Source: Actinomadura alba (lineage in GTDB: Bacteria > Actinomycetota > Actinomycetes > Streptosporangiales > Streptosporangiaceae). Taken from it: a stretch of 64,000 bases of DNA. The DNA lies in NCBI RefSeq assembly GCF_014323705.1, contig NZ_JABVEC010000004.1:124001-188000 (forward strand). Direction: 5' to 3'. A model generated the notes under the pieces. The model searched no databases. It worked only from the letters and a program-made list of their open reading frames with translations, and was not told where the DNA came from. Position numbers and translations under genes: made by a program. Every line of letters starts with the position of its first letter. Position 1 is the stretch's first letter. Below, piece by piece: positions 1 through 8,859 of the stretch.

Positions 1-540
1 TTGTCCCGGCTGACCGGCGGCGCACGCCTCTCCCGGCGGTGGGTGGCCTCCACCGCGGGGGCCGTCGTGGGTTGCGCGGCTCTGGTCAGCGGCGGCGAGG
101 CCGCCGGCATCGAGCCCCTCGGGGTCGCGCTCGCGCTGCTGTCCGGCTTCGCCTACGCGGCGTACGCCACCACCGCCGCACGGCTCATCACCTCCGGTGA
201 GGGGGACGGCGTCGTCATGGGCGCCATCTTCGGCGGGGCCGGCGTGCTGCTGCTCCCGGTGCTGCTCGCGAGTTCCCCGGTGTGGGTCGCGACCGGCCGC
301 GGCGTGCTCGTGACGCTGTACCTCGGCGTGGTCACCACGACTCTGGGTTACGTGCTGTACGGGCGGGGGCTGCGAAGCACCCCGGTGGCCACCGCGGCCA
401 CTCTCACCCTGGCCGAGCCCGCCGTCGCCGCCGTGCTCGGGCTGGTGGTCCTCGGTGAGCGCCTCGGCGGGGTCGCGGTCGGCGGCCTGCTGCTCCTCGC
501 GGCGAGCCTGGTGCTCCTCGCCGTGCCATCCCGTAAGTGA
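1..540 (+). CDS. EamA/DMT-family transporter, 3' part
   Basis: This is the C-terminal part of a drug/metabolite transporter superfamily permease. The frame is open at base 1 and the first residues (LSRLTGGARLSRRW) look like the loop ending a first EamA repeat, so the true start lies left of the window. About five hydrophobic segments follow, corresponding to the second EamA repeat, and the end (ERLGGVAVGGLLLLAASLVLL) is typical of the last helix. The family exports small metabolites or amino acids across the cytoplasmic membrane, but the substrate cannot be read from sequence. It ends 27 bases before the next gene. Confidence 0.8.
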   Translation: MSRLTGGARLSRRWVASTAGAVVGCAALVSGGEAAGIEPLGVALALLSGFAYAAYATTAARLITSGEGDGVVMGAIFGGAGVLLLPVLLASSPVWVATGRGVLVTLYLGVVTTTLGYVLYGRGLRSTPVATAATLTLAEPAVAAVLGLVVLGERLGGVAVGGLLLLAASLVLLAVPSRK

Positions 541-567
541 CCGCGTCGGCGATTACGCTGCGCGCCG

Positions 568-1539
568 GTGGGGGTTGCGGGAAGCATGGCCCCCATGGAC
601 CGCAGCGACGACGCCCTGGAACGGAAGTTCCACGACCTGATGACGGCGGCGCACCCGATCTCGGCCATGGCCGCGGCGGACGCGCTGCGCGCCGTCCGGG
701 CCTACCCTCAGGTGCTCATGGTGGGGCCGGTGTTCGGCGTCGCCGAGCAGGCGCGGCACGGCTGGGAGGTGTCCTCGACCGCTGAGGCGACGCCACAGGC
801 CGCCAGGGACGTTCTGGCGGAGCGGCTCCGGAAGCACGCGGAGGTCGCGGTGGACGCGGCGACCCGCGGCGAGTTCCTCGCGGTGGCCGGACGGCTGGAC
901 CGGGAGCGTCGTGACGACCTGACCGTGGCCGGCCTCCGGTTCCGCATCGTGCGGGTCGAGCAGGTCGTGCGCATGAACGCCGAGGCCCCGGAGCCGCCCC
1001 GGCCGACCGACCCGGACCCGCGCCCGTCCGGCCGCGGCATCGCGGCCGGGCGGGTGCGGGAGTTCCTCCCGACCGCGGATGACGGGTCCATGGCGTCCAC
1101 CGCCGAGCTGGGCCGGCAGTTCGATGAGGCGGTGTCGAGGCGCGGCGTCCTGCCCGCGCCCGTCCGCGAGGACGCCTGCCGCGCGATGACCGCCTATCCG
1201 CGAGTGCGGATCATGGCGCCGGTCTTCTCCGTCGCCGAGCAGGTCGACGACGGCTGGCGGTCCGCGACCATGCCGTGCGACACGCCGCAGCGGGCCCGTG
1301 ACACGCTCGCCGCCTACTTCAGCGGCATCGTGCCCGCCATCGAGCAGCCGGATGTGACGGAACGCGAGGAGTACGCGGCGGCGGCGCGGCGGCTCGAACT
1401 CGAGCGGGCCGACGACCTCACCGTCGCCGGGCGCCGGTTCCGGATCGTACGCGTCGAGAAGGTCGCGCGTCTGGGGCCCGACGGGCCGGAGCCGCCCCGG
1501 CCGTCGGACTTCGACCCCGAGCCGCCCATCGGCGCCTGA
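568..1539 (+). CDS. DUF5954-like protein with two tandem copies
   Basis: This is a soluble 323-residue protein of unknown function. Two halves, about residues 25-160 and 180-320, are clearly homologous. Each has an AYPxVxxxxPVFxVAEQ stretch, a middle helical region, a DDLTVAGxRFRIVRVExV block and a proline-rich PEPPRPxDxDP tail. These blocks resemble the actinobacterial DUF5954 family from memory, and that family call is tentative. GTG at 568 lies 8 nt after a TACGCT hexamer (554-559), suggesting a nearly leaderless start; ATG at 586 or 595 is also possible because no convincing SD precedes them. No catalytic motif is visible. It shares strand with the transporter upstream and converges on aroF. 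Confidence 0.75.
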   Translation: MGVAGSMAPMDRSDDALERKFHDLMTAAHPISAMAAADALRAVRAYPQVLMVGPVFGVAEQARHGWEVSSTAEATPQAARDVLAERLRKHAEVAVDAATRGEFLAVAGRLDRERRDDLTVAGLRFRIVRVEQVVRMNAEAPEPPRPTDPDPRPSGRGIAAGRVREFLPTADDGSMASTAELGRQFDEAVSRRGVLPAPVREDACRAMTAYPRVRIMAPVFSVAEQVDDGWRSATMPCDTPQRARDTLAAYFSGIVPAIEQPDVTEREEYAAAARRLELERADDLTVAGRRFRIVRVEKVARLGPDGPEPPRPSDFDPEPPIGA

Positions 1540-1660
1540 CCCACCGCCACGGCGCGGTGGCGGTTTCCCGCCGTGATCTTGCAGAAGTCGGCGCCGCTCC
1601 GGGGAGTCGGTCGGTCCGGTGGGCGAACAAGTGCATGATCACGGCGGGCGGCGGCGGCGG

Positions 1661-2719
1661 TCAGACCGGGACGGTGCCGGCGGGGTTCGGGGCCGGCTCG
1701 GCGACGGTCAGCGAGCGGCCGACGATTCCGGGCAGGTCACGTACGATCTTGGCGAGTTCGCGCAGGTCACCGTCGACGAGGGCCTGCGGCCCGTCGCAGA
1801 GCGCCGTCTCGGGGTGCGGGTGCACATCGATGATCACACCGTCGGCGCCCACCGCGATCGCGGCCCGGGTGAGCGGCAGCACCAGGTCCCGGCGACCGCC
1901 CGAGTGCGAGGGGTCGACGATGACCGGCAGGTGCGACAGCCGCTGCGCCACGGGCACCGCGGAGATGTCGAGCGTGTTGCGGGTCGCCTTCTCGAAGGTG
2001 CGGATGCCGCGCTCGCACAGCACGATGTCGAGGTTGCCGCGCTGCGCGACGTACTCGGCGGCCATCAGCCACTCGTCGATGGTCCCGCTCATACCGCGTT
2101 TGAGCATCACCGGCCGGCCCGCCTCCCCGGCGGCCTGCAGCAGCGTGAAGTTCTGCGCGTTGCGGGTACCGATCTGCAGCATGTCGGCGTACGAGGCGAC
2201 GAGCGCGACGTCGCCGGCGTCCACCACCTCGGTGACGATCGGCAGGCCGGTCTCGGCCCGGACGTCGGCGAGGATCCGAAGACCCGCCTCGCCCAGCCCG
2301 GGGAAGGCGTACGGCGAGGTCCGCGGCTTGAAAGCGCCGCCTCTCAGCAGGGTCGCGCCGGCCGCCTTCGCCATCTGCGCGGCGGCCAGCGTCTGCTCGG
2401 GCGTCTCGACCGCGCACGGCCCGGCGATGAGCGTCATGGTCCCGGGGCCGATCGGCACGCCGCCGACCCGCACGACGGACCGGTTGGGGTGGTTCTCCCT
2501 GCTGACCAGCTTGTAGGGGACCGAGACCCGCAGGACGTCGCTCACGCCCCTCATGCCCCGCAGGTTCAGCGCGCCGAACTGCCGGACGTCGCCCACGAGC
2601 CCGACGATCGTGCGGTTCACACCGCGGCTGACGAACGCGTCCCCGCCCGCCGTCTCCACCTGTGAGACGACGGCGTCGACATCCGCTTCGGTGGCCTCCG
2701 GGGCCATCACGACTACCAT
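1661..2719 (-). CDS. aroF: 3-deoxy-7-phosphoheptulonate synthase, type I-beta
   Basis: This enzyme condenses phosphoenolpyruvate and erythrose 4-phosphate, the first step of the shikimate pathway, in the cytoplasm. Of 352 residues, the first 75 or so form the ferredoxin-like N-terminal domain that in Thermotoga-type enzymes carries feedback control. The TIM barrel follows with IAGPCAVE, RGGAFKPRTSPYAF, LKRGMSG, CERGIRTFE, DPSHSGGRRD and VHPHPE, covering the PEP and metal-binding residues. The ATG has a good SD (GAGGAGAG) 4-5 nt upstream. A Trp-codon mini-ORF and a strong hairpin lie in its leader (2789-2881), suggesting attenuation. Streptomyces and mycobacteria keep a type II enzyme in this chromosomal neighbourhood, so a type I-beta form here is unusual. 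Confidence 0.93.
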   Translation of the reverse strand: MVVVMAPEATEADVDAVVSQVETAGGDAFVSRGVNRTIVGLVGDVRQFGALNLRGMRGVSDVLRVSVPYKLVSRENHPNRSVVRVGGVPIGPGTMTLIAGPCAVETPEQTLAAAQMAKAAGATLLRGGAFKPRTSPYAFPGLGEAGLRILADVRAETGLPIVTEVVDAGDVALVASYADMLQIGTRNAQNFTLLQAAGEAGRPVMLKRGMSGTIDEWLMAAEYVAQRGNLDIVLCERGIRTFEKATRNTLDISAVPVAQRLSHLPVIVDPSHSGGRRDLVLPLTRAAIAVGADGVIIDVHPHPETALCDGPQALVDGDLRELAKIVRDLPGIVGRSLTVAEPAPNPAGTVPV

Positions 2720-2788
2720 TTCTCTCCTCTGTCCCGAGCTCCGTCCCGCGATGAACGCGGTGCTACACGATCGATGGGTCCAGTAACG

Positions 2789-2824
2789 ACGAAAGCCCCG
2801 GGCCGTCCGGCCCGGGGCTTTCGT
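2789..2824 (-). terminator. Perfect hairpin in aroF leader, candidate attenuator
   Basis: A perfect inverted repeat reads ACGAAAGCCCCGGGCC and its complement around a four-base centre. It is about 100 bases ahead of aroF and downstream of the mini-ORF at 2855-2881 on the same (minus) strand. It lies between divergent genes, so it terminates neither coding region, and premature termination of the aroF leader is the simplest role. The 3' flank on the minus strand (CTTTCGTCG) has only a short T-run, as is common in actinobacterial terminators. It could instead stop read-through on either strand. Confidence 0.6.
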
Positions 2825-2854
2825 CAGTGGTCGCTCAGCGCAGCGTCAGACTGG

Positions 2855-2881
2855 CTACCACCCGTCCGGGTCGGTCGCCAT
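2855..2881 (-). CDS. Putative Trp leader peptide MATDPDGW
   Basis: This nine-codon frame, ATG to TAG, encodes MATDPDGW with the only Trp codon immediately before the stop. It lies upstream of the hairpin at 2789-2824 and of aroF on the same strand. No SD precedes the ATG, but TTGCCC and a CACTACG-like hexamer upstream could be a promoter giving an almost leaderless transcript. A Trp codon at the end of a mini-ORF ahead of a DAHP synthase fits ribosome-mediated attenuation by tryptophan. No competing antiterminator stem was found by eye, so the mechanism is inferred. Confidence 0.45.
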   Translation of the reverse strand: MATDPDGW

Positions 2882-2999
2882 ACCAAAACGCGTAGTGAAG
2901 GACTCTGCGCACGTGGGCAAGGCTACACAATCCGCTCCGGCGAGGAGCGGCCGGGCCCGAATGTGGCTCAGCTCACCGGGATGGCAGGATGGCCGGAAC

Positions 3000-3602
3000 A
3001 TGACCCCGCCCGACGAACGCCTGCCGCCCGGACAGCACGTCCCCCGTGGCTGGCCCGTCCTGCACTACGGGCCCGTGCCGAGGTTCCGGCCCGCGGACTG
3101 GGACTTCCGGGTGTTCGGCGCCACCGAGTCGGGTGAGACGCACCGCTGGGACTGGTCGCGGTTCGAGAACCTCCCCGTCACGAAGGCGACCGCCGACTTC
3201 CACTGCGTCACGAAGTTCACCATTCCCGACAACGTGTGGGAGGGCGTCTCCGGCTCCACCCTGGTCGAGCTGGCGCCACCGCATCCGGACGTCACGCACG
3301 TGATGGTGTGGGCCGAGTTCGGCTACAGCGCCAACATCCGGATGACCGACTTCCTGGCGGACGCGACCATGTTCGCGACCCACCGCAACGGTGAGCGACT
3401 CACTCCCGATCACGGCTTTCCGGTTCGCCTGGTCGTGCCGCACCTGTACGCGTGGAAGAGCGTCAAGTGGGCGCGCGGCGTCGAATACCTCGTGCGCAAC
3501 CAGCGCGGGTTCTGGGAGGAGCGCGGCTACCACAACGTGGCCGACCCATGGCGGGAACAGCGCTACGCGTACCAGGAGGAGGACGGCTCCCCGTCCCCGT
3601 GA
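3000..3602 (+). CDS. Molybdopterin-dependent sulfite oxidase-like (YedY/YuiH type) protein
   Basis: This 200-residue protein matches the single-domain Oxidored_molyb fold. It shows WDWSRFENLPV near residue 50, then TADFHCVTKFT with the Cys that would ligate molybdenum, DHGFPVRLVVPHLYAWKSVKW near residues 140-160 and a C-terminal WEERGYHN motif. These blocks are shared with YedY/MsrP and YuiH-like proteins, which use a molybdopterin cofactor; the substrate here is unknown. No signal peptide is visible, so a cytoplasmic location is likely. ATG 3000 was chosen because the open frame upstream has no family similarity. It ends 82 bases before the LytTR regulator on the same strand. Confidence 0.85.
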   Translation: MTPPDERLPPGQHVPRGWPVLHYGPVPRFRPADWDFRVFGATESGETHRWDWSRFENLPVTKATADFHCVTKFTIPDNVWEGVSGSTLVELAPPHPDVTHVMVWAEFGYSANIRMTDFLADATMFATHRNGERLTPDHGFPVRLVVPHLYAWKSVKWARGVEYLVRNQRGFWEERGYHNVADPWREQRYAYQEEDGSPSP

Positions 3603-3684
3603 GCAGGGACTCGCCGGACACGACACGCGCTCACATGGTGGAATCACTTGCGCGCGGAGGGTAATCAACGGCAGGGTCCATGTC

Positions 3685-4419
3685 ATGCTCAACGTCCTGG
3701 CCGTCGACGACGAGGCGCCCGCGCTCGAGGAGCTCACGTTCCTGCTCCGGCAGGATCCGCGCATCGCGCAGGTCGCCGAGGCGGGCGATGGTGCCGAGGC
3801 GCTCCGCGTACTGAGCCGGGTGCTGGTCGCGGGGGATCGGCTCGACGCGGTCTTCCTCGACATCCGGATGCCCGGCCTGGACGGCCTCGACTTCACCCGC
3901 CTGCTGTCCGGCTTCGCGGCACCACCGGCGGTGGTGTTCGTCACCGCCCACGACGGCTTCGCGGTGGCCGCCTACGAGCTCGGCGCGCTGGACTACCTAC
4001 TGAAGCCCGTACGGCCGGAGCGGCTCGCCAAGGCGGTGCACCGCATAGCCGAGGCGGTGCGCCGCACCAGCGAGCCCGCCGCGGTCGACGAGGTGGTACC
4101 CGTGGAGCTGGGCGGCCGCACCCGTCTGGTGACGCGTTCCAGCGTGACCTACGCCGAGGCGCACGGTGACTACGTGCGCCTGCACACCGCCGACGGCAGC
4201 TATCTGGTGCGGATGCCGCTCAACGTGCTCGCCAAGCGGTGGGAGACCGCCGGGTTCATCCGGATCCACCGCAGCACGCTGGTCGCCGCCGGGCACATCA
4301 GCGAGTTGCACTTCGACGGTGGCCGGGCCATCGTCCAGGTCGGCGAAGAGCTGCTGACCGTCAGCCGCCGCCACACCCGTGAGGTGCGCGACCAGCTCAT
4401 CCGGCGCTTCCGGGCCTGA
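3685..4419 (+). CDS. LytTR-family response regulator
   Basis: This 244-residue regulator has a receiver domain (VDDE acidic pocket, phosphoacceptor Asp in FLDIRMPGLDG, Thr in FVTAHD, Lys in LLKPV). A C-terminal LytTR DNA-binding domain follows (VTYAEAHGDYVRLHT, FIRIHRSTLV, LTVSRRHTREV). Such regulators usually pair with a LytS-type membrane sensor, but no histidine kinase gene is adjacent. ATG 3685 is the only start that begins directly with the receiver (MLNVLAVDDE), and a GCAGGG about 8 bases upstream may serve as SD. It is followed by a 675-base gap and then the PASTA kinase. Its targets are unknown; LytTR regulators often control cell envelope functions. Confidence 0.9.
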   Translation: MLNVLAVDDEAPALEELTFLLRQDPRIAQVAEAGDGAEALRVLSRVLVAGDRLDAVFLDIRMPGLDGLDFTRLLSGFAAPPAVVFVTAHDGFAVAAYELGALDYLLKPVRPERLAKAVHRIAEAVRRTSEPAAVDEVVPVELGGRTRLVTRSSVTYAEAHGDYVRLHTADGSYLVRMPLNVLAKRWETAGFIRIHRSTLVAAGHISELHFDGGRAIVQVGEELLTVSRRHTREVRDQLIRRFRA

Positions 4420-4582
4420 GTCCCGGCGGCGGTCGTGTTCACCGAGAAGGCCCGCAACGGACGGACCCAAGACCGTTCCCGGTCATGTCTCAATGCCGTT
4501 CGTCGTGCCGAATCGCCCGCCCGTCGCCGGGTCACGCTACGTATGGCGCTCGCTGCGCACCGTTTGTCGAGGCGGTCCCTGG

Positions 4583-4609
4583 AGTGCTCCCACCAGTGGC
4601 GGGAGCACT
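4583..4609 (+). terminator. Hairpin downstream of LytTR gene
   Basis: AGTGCTCCCACC pairs with GGCGGGAGCACT across a three-base loop, with one mismatch in twelve positions, and is followed by TTAG. It is about 163 bases after the LytTR stop codon. It is a plausible intrinsic terminator for that transcript. Confidence 0.45.
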
Positions 4610-5081
4610 TTAGTGTGGGCTCGCTGGCAAGCTTCACACCGCGTTCGGGGGGACGCGGGCGGCGTAGGGGCGTGACCCGCACCATCGCCGCACCACCCCC
4701 AGCATGAGCGACCAGGGATACCCAGCGAAGGTCGGAGGCGCGTTCCCGCGCCGTCATCGGGAGATCCAAGCCCGGAGACGAGCGCGTCGCGGAACGGGCC
4801 ACCGGTTGCTGGGGCAAGGCCGCCGGGCCCCGTACCGGGGGGGTGGGGCTCGACGGCGTCCGCTCGGGCGCTGCTGGACAGTCGGGGGGTTGTTCAGCAG
4901 CGTCCGAGTCTGGTTGCCGGCCCGGTCTCGGTCGCTCGCGAAGGGTTCCCATCCGCGCGCCGCGGTCCCATCCGGCTCTGCCGGGTGATCGCTCCGTGAC
5001 AGATCCGACACATTCTGGATGATCGCGGTATTGATGGCGGTGTCATACCCATGACTGATGAGACGGGGACCGATTCGCCCG

Positions 5082-5094
5082 TACACTCTCATCG
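5082..5094 (+). promoter_or_regulatory. -10 element for leaderless PASTA kinase mRNA
   Basis: TACACT at 5082-5087 is followed by seven bases and then the ATG at 5095. There is no Shine-Dalgarno sequence. A start site at the A of the ATG is predicted, giving a leaderless transcript. No clear -35 hexamer is visible. Confidence 0.5.
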
Positions 5095-7041
5095 ATGGAC
5101 ACGACGGTTGCTGATCCACTCGTCGGGCAGGTGCTCGACGGGCGCTACCGCATTGAGTCGCGGATCGCTCGTGGGGGTATGGCGACCGTCTACCTGAGCA
5201 AGGATCTCAAGCTCGACCGGCCCATCGCGCTCAAGGTCATGCACGCTGGCCTCGCCCAGGACGACGACTTCGTCCACCGGTTCATCGGCGAGGCGAAGTC
5301 CGCCGCGGCGCTGTCGCACCCCAACGTGGTCGCCGTCTATGACCAGGGAACCGACCGCCAGTACGTCTTCCTCGCGATGGAGTACGTACCCGGCCGCACC
5401 CTGCGCGATCTGCTGACCGAGCGGGGCAGGCTCGGCCCACGGCACGCGCTCGAGATCATGCAGCCGGTGCTGGCGGCCCTCGGCGCGGCCCATCGCGCCG
5501 GCCTCGTGCACCGTGACGTCAAACCCGAGAACGTGCTCCTCACGGGCGACGGACAGGTCAAGGTGGCCGACTTCGGCCTTGCCCGCGCCGAGTCGGCGAG
5601 CAAGCAGACCAAGACCGGAATGATCATCGGTACGGTCGGTTACCTGGCTCCCGAGCAGGTTCTGTCGGGGCACGCGGACGTGCGTTCCGACGTCTACGCG
5701 GCCGGGGTCATGCTGTTCGAGCTGCTCACCGGCCGGCAGCCGCACCAGGGCGAGACGCCTCTCGCCGTCGCCTACAAGCACGTCAACGAGGTCGTGCCCC
5801 TGCCGTCCAGCGTCACGCCCGGCATTCCGCCGCAGCTCGACGCCCTGGTCGCGATGGCGACGAGTCACGACCCCGCCCGCCGCCCTCCGGACGCGGGGCG
5901 GTTCCTCGCCGCCGTGGCCGACACGCACCGCAATCTGCCGCCGAACATCGACGAGATGGCCGCGAACGCCACCTCGGTGCTGCAGAGCGGGCCACCGGCG
6001 CCCACGCGGCCGCCCGTCGGGGCCGGAATGCGCACGAGCGTCATCCCGCTCGGCGCGATGCCGCAGGAGTCCACGCCGCGGGCGCCCTTCCTCGACCGGC
6101 TGATCGACTTCATCACCGGACGGTTCGTGCTCATCGCGCTGGGTGTCATCGCCGTGGTGGTCATCGGCTGGGCGGTCTGGTATCAGACCGCCGGCCAGTA
6201 CGCCAAGGTTCCGCGGGACATCGTCGGGATGTCGGCCGAGCAGGCCCGCACGCGGCTGACCGAGGAGGGCATCGACTTCAAGCGCGGCACCGCCGTCTAC
6301 TCCGACAAGGTCAAGAGGAATCACGTCGTCTCCGCCGAGCCGGCGCCCGGTGAGCGGGTCAAGCAGGGCCAGGTCATCACGATCGTCCTGTCCAAGGGCC
6401 GCCAGCCGATCCCGGTTCCCGACGTGACCGGAAAGTCGCTCGACGAGGCCAAGAAGGTCCTGGAGGACAACGGCTTCACCACCGGCGACGTTACGAGGGC
6501 GCCCTCGTCCACCGTGCTCAAGGACGCGGTCGTGCGGACCGACCCCAAGGCCGGGGACCGGCAGTCGCCCGACGAGCCCGTGGGCATCGTGCTGAGCAAC
6601 GGCGTGGCGTTGCCCAACCTGGTCGGCCAGCCGGGCGACGCCGCCACCAACCAGCTCCGCGCGATGGGCCTCGACGTGAAGGTCGAGGAGCAGCAGGATC
6701 CGAGCAAGCCGCCCGGCACGGTGCTGAACCAGAACCCGCCCCCCGGCACCGCGGTCTCCCGCGGCGACGACGTGACACTGTACGTGAACAAGCAGGACAA
6801 CTGCTTCCTGCCACAGATCAATCCGCTCTGCCCGCCCACGAACGGCCAGGAGATGCTGGCGGTCCCCAGCACCGTCGGCAAGAGCGTCGACGAGGCCAAG
6901 GGGATGCTCGAGGGCGCCGGATTCCAAGTCGACATGAAGAAGGCCCCGGGCCGTGGGGACGACGAGGGCGATCAGGTGCTGTTCCAGAACCCACCGGGCG
7001 GCAACGCACCCCGTGGCTCCGTCGTCACCATCTGGCGCTGA
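5095..7041 (+). CDS. PASTA-domain Ser/Thr protein kinase (PknB/PknL-like)
   Basis: This 648-residue membrane kinase has an N-terminal kinase domain with ARGGMATVY, Lys47 in IALKVM, HRD at 139-141 in VHRDVKPENV, DFG at 159-161 and GTVGYLAPEQ. One transmembrane helix lies near 344-362. Four extracytoplasmic PASTA repeats follow (about 370-435, 439-505, 506-570 and 585-648), which in the family bind peptidoglycan fragments or lipid II. It therefore probably couples cell wall state to phosphorylation of cytoplasmic proteins. The Rv2175c-like gene 4.6 kb downstream is the homologue of the M. tuberculosis PknL substrate, and the region resembles that locus. The start is apparently leaderless. A cysteine-containing insert (CFLPQINPLCPP) precedes the last PASTA repeat. 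Confidence 0.95.
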   Translation: MDTTVADPLVGQVLDGRYRIESRIARGGMATVYLSKDLKLDRPIALKVMHAGLAQDDDFVHRFIGEAKSAAALSHPNVVAVYDQGTDRQYVFLAMEYVPGRTLRDLLTERGRLGPRHALEIMQPVLAALGAAHRAGLVHRDVKPENVLLTGDGQVKVADFGLARAESASKQTKTGMIIGTVGYLAPEQVLSGHADVRSDVYAAGVMLFELLTGRQPHQGETPLAVAYKHVNEVVPLPSSVTPGIPPQLDALVAMATSHDPARRPPDAGRFLAAVADTHRNLPPNIDEMAANATSVLQSGPPAPTRPPVGAGMRTSVIPLGAMPQESTPRAPFLDRLIDFITGRFVLIALGVIAVVVIGWAVWYQTAGQYAKVPRDIVGMSAEQARTRLTEEGIDFKRGTAVYSDKVKRNHVVSAEPAPGERVKQGQVITIVLSKGRQPIPVPDVTGKSLDEAKKVLEDNGFTTGDVTRAPSSTVLKDAVVRTDPKAGDRQSPDEPVGIVLSNGVALPNLVGQPGDAATNQLRAMGLDVKVEEQQDPSKPPGTVLNQNPPPGTAVSRGDDVTLYVNKQDNCFLPQINPLCPPTNGQEMLAVPSTVGKSVDEAKGMLEGAGFQVDMKKAPGRGDDEGDQVLFQNPPGGNAPRGSVVTIWR

Positions 7042-7085
7042 CCGGTCGCCGAGCGTTCCACGGTCGCCAGTAAGCTGGTTCGTCT

Positions 7086-7955
7086 ATGACTTCTCGTGAG
7101 CAGAGCCCGATCGGTGCGCATGTCCCCGTCGCCGGGGGGCTGGCCACCGGGGGGCTGAAGTACGCCGCCGAGATCGGCGCCGAGGTCGTCCAGGTGTTCG
7201 TGTCCAACCCGCGCGGATGGGCGCTCACCACCGGCAAGGCGGCCGAGGACGCCCGGCTCCGCGACAGCGGTGTCCCGGTCTACGTCCACGCCAACTACCT
7301 GATCAATTTCGGTTCGCCCAACGCCGACACGCTCGGCAGGTCGGTCGAGTCGGTCCGGCACGCGCTGCTGCGCGGACGCGAGGTCGGCGCCCGGGGTGTC
7401 GTCGTGCACACGGGTTCAGCGGTCAGCCAGTCCTATGAGGACGCCATGGCGCAGGTCGGCCGGCATCTGCTGCCGCTGCTGGACGAGATCCCCGACGACG
7501 GTCCGGACCTGCTGCTGGAGCCCATGGCCGGGCAGGCGCACATGCTCTGCGCCACCGTGCAGCAGCTGGGTCCCTACTTCGAGGCGCTGGAGCACCACCC
7601 GAGGATCGGGGTGTGCCTCGACACCTGCCACGCCTTCGCGGCCGGGCACGATCTAACCGCCGAGGGCGGTGTCGCGGCGGTTCTCGAGGCGCTCGTCGCC
7701 ACCGTCGGCGCGGGCCGGCTGAAGCTGATCCACGCCAACGACTCCAAGGACCCGTGCGGATCGGGGCGGGACCGGCACGAGAACATCGGCGCGGGTCTCA
7801 TGGGCGAGCGACCGTTCGCCGAGCTCTTCGCCGACCCGCGGGCCGCCGGAGTGCCCTTCATCATCGAGACCCCCGGCCGTTCCGCGGAGCCGCACCGAGC
7901 GGACGTCGACGTCCTCAAGCGGCTCCGTGGGGTGCCTGCACCGGTCGCCGGGTGA
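7086..7955 (+). CDS. nfo: Deoxyribonuclease IV (AP endonuclease IV)
   Basis: This 289-residue TIM-barrel enzyme cleaves the backbone 5' of abasic sites in base excision repair. It carries the zinc-binding signatures: IGAHVPVAGG at the start, VYVHANYLINF, GVVVHTGS, LLLEPMAGQ, GVCLDTCHAFAAG, IHANDSKD, RHENIGAG and the C-terminal PFIIETPG. ATG 7086 follows a TAAGCT hexamer by 9 bases with no clear SD, so the mRNA may be leaderless or nearly so. It starts 44 bases after the PASTA kinase and converges on thiG, from which a strong hairpin separates it. Confidence 0.95.
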   Translation: MTSREQSPIGAHVPVAGGLATGGLKYAAEIGAEVVQVFVSNPRGWALTTGKAAEDARLRDSGVPVYVHANYLINFGSPNADTLGRSVESVRHALLRGREVGARGVVVHTGSAVSQSYEDAMAQVGRHLLPLLDEIPDDGPDLLLEPMAGQAHMLCATVQQLGPYFEALEHHPRIGVCLDTCHAFAAGHDLTAEGGVAAVLEALVATVGAGRLKLIHANDSKDPCGSGRDRHENIGAGLMGERPFAELFADPRAAGVPFIIETPGRSAEPHRADVDVLKRLRGVPAPVAG

Positions 7956-7982
7956 CCAGACCGGCCGGGAGCGGTCCAGGTG

Positions 7983-8006
7983 GGGCCCAGAGGGCGGTCT
8001 GGGCCC
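7983..8006. terminator. Bidirectional terminator between nfo and thiG
   Basis: GGGCCCAGA and TCTGGGCCC form a perfect nine-base stem around a six-base loop. It sits in the 61-base gap between two convergent genes and can act in both directions. There is no long T-run. Confidence 0.6.
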
Positions 8007-8016
8007 GTGCGGCGGT

Positions 8017-8859
<843 letters not shown>

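Larger units (their letters stand above)
4420..5094. other. Gene-free gap with two hairpins
   Basis: No convincing coding frame was found in this 675-base interval; the frames present are arginine/proline-rich readings of GC-rich DNA. It contains the hairpin at 4583-4609 and a second one at 4869-4902, where CGCTGCTG pairs with CAGCAGCG and ACA with TGT around a G-rich loop. The right end carries the promoter of the PASTA kinase. A small RNA or long untranslated regions could be here, but sequence alone does not show which. Confidence 0.5.

Noticed and set aside
4583..4609. Possible CIRCE/HrcA operator because of GTGCTC and GAGCAC arms
   Set aside because: CIRCE is TTAGCACTC-N9-GAGTGCTAA. Here the arms run AGTGCTCCC/GGGAGCACT with a short loop, and no chaperone gene is adjacent. 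A terminator explains it better.
5089..6927. A 612-codon open frame opposite the PASTA kinase
   Set aside because: It is a composition shadow of the kinase gene; no family motif, no SD and no independent promoter.
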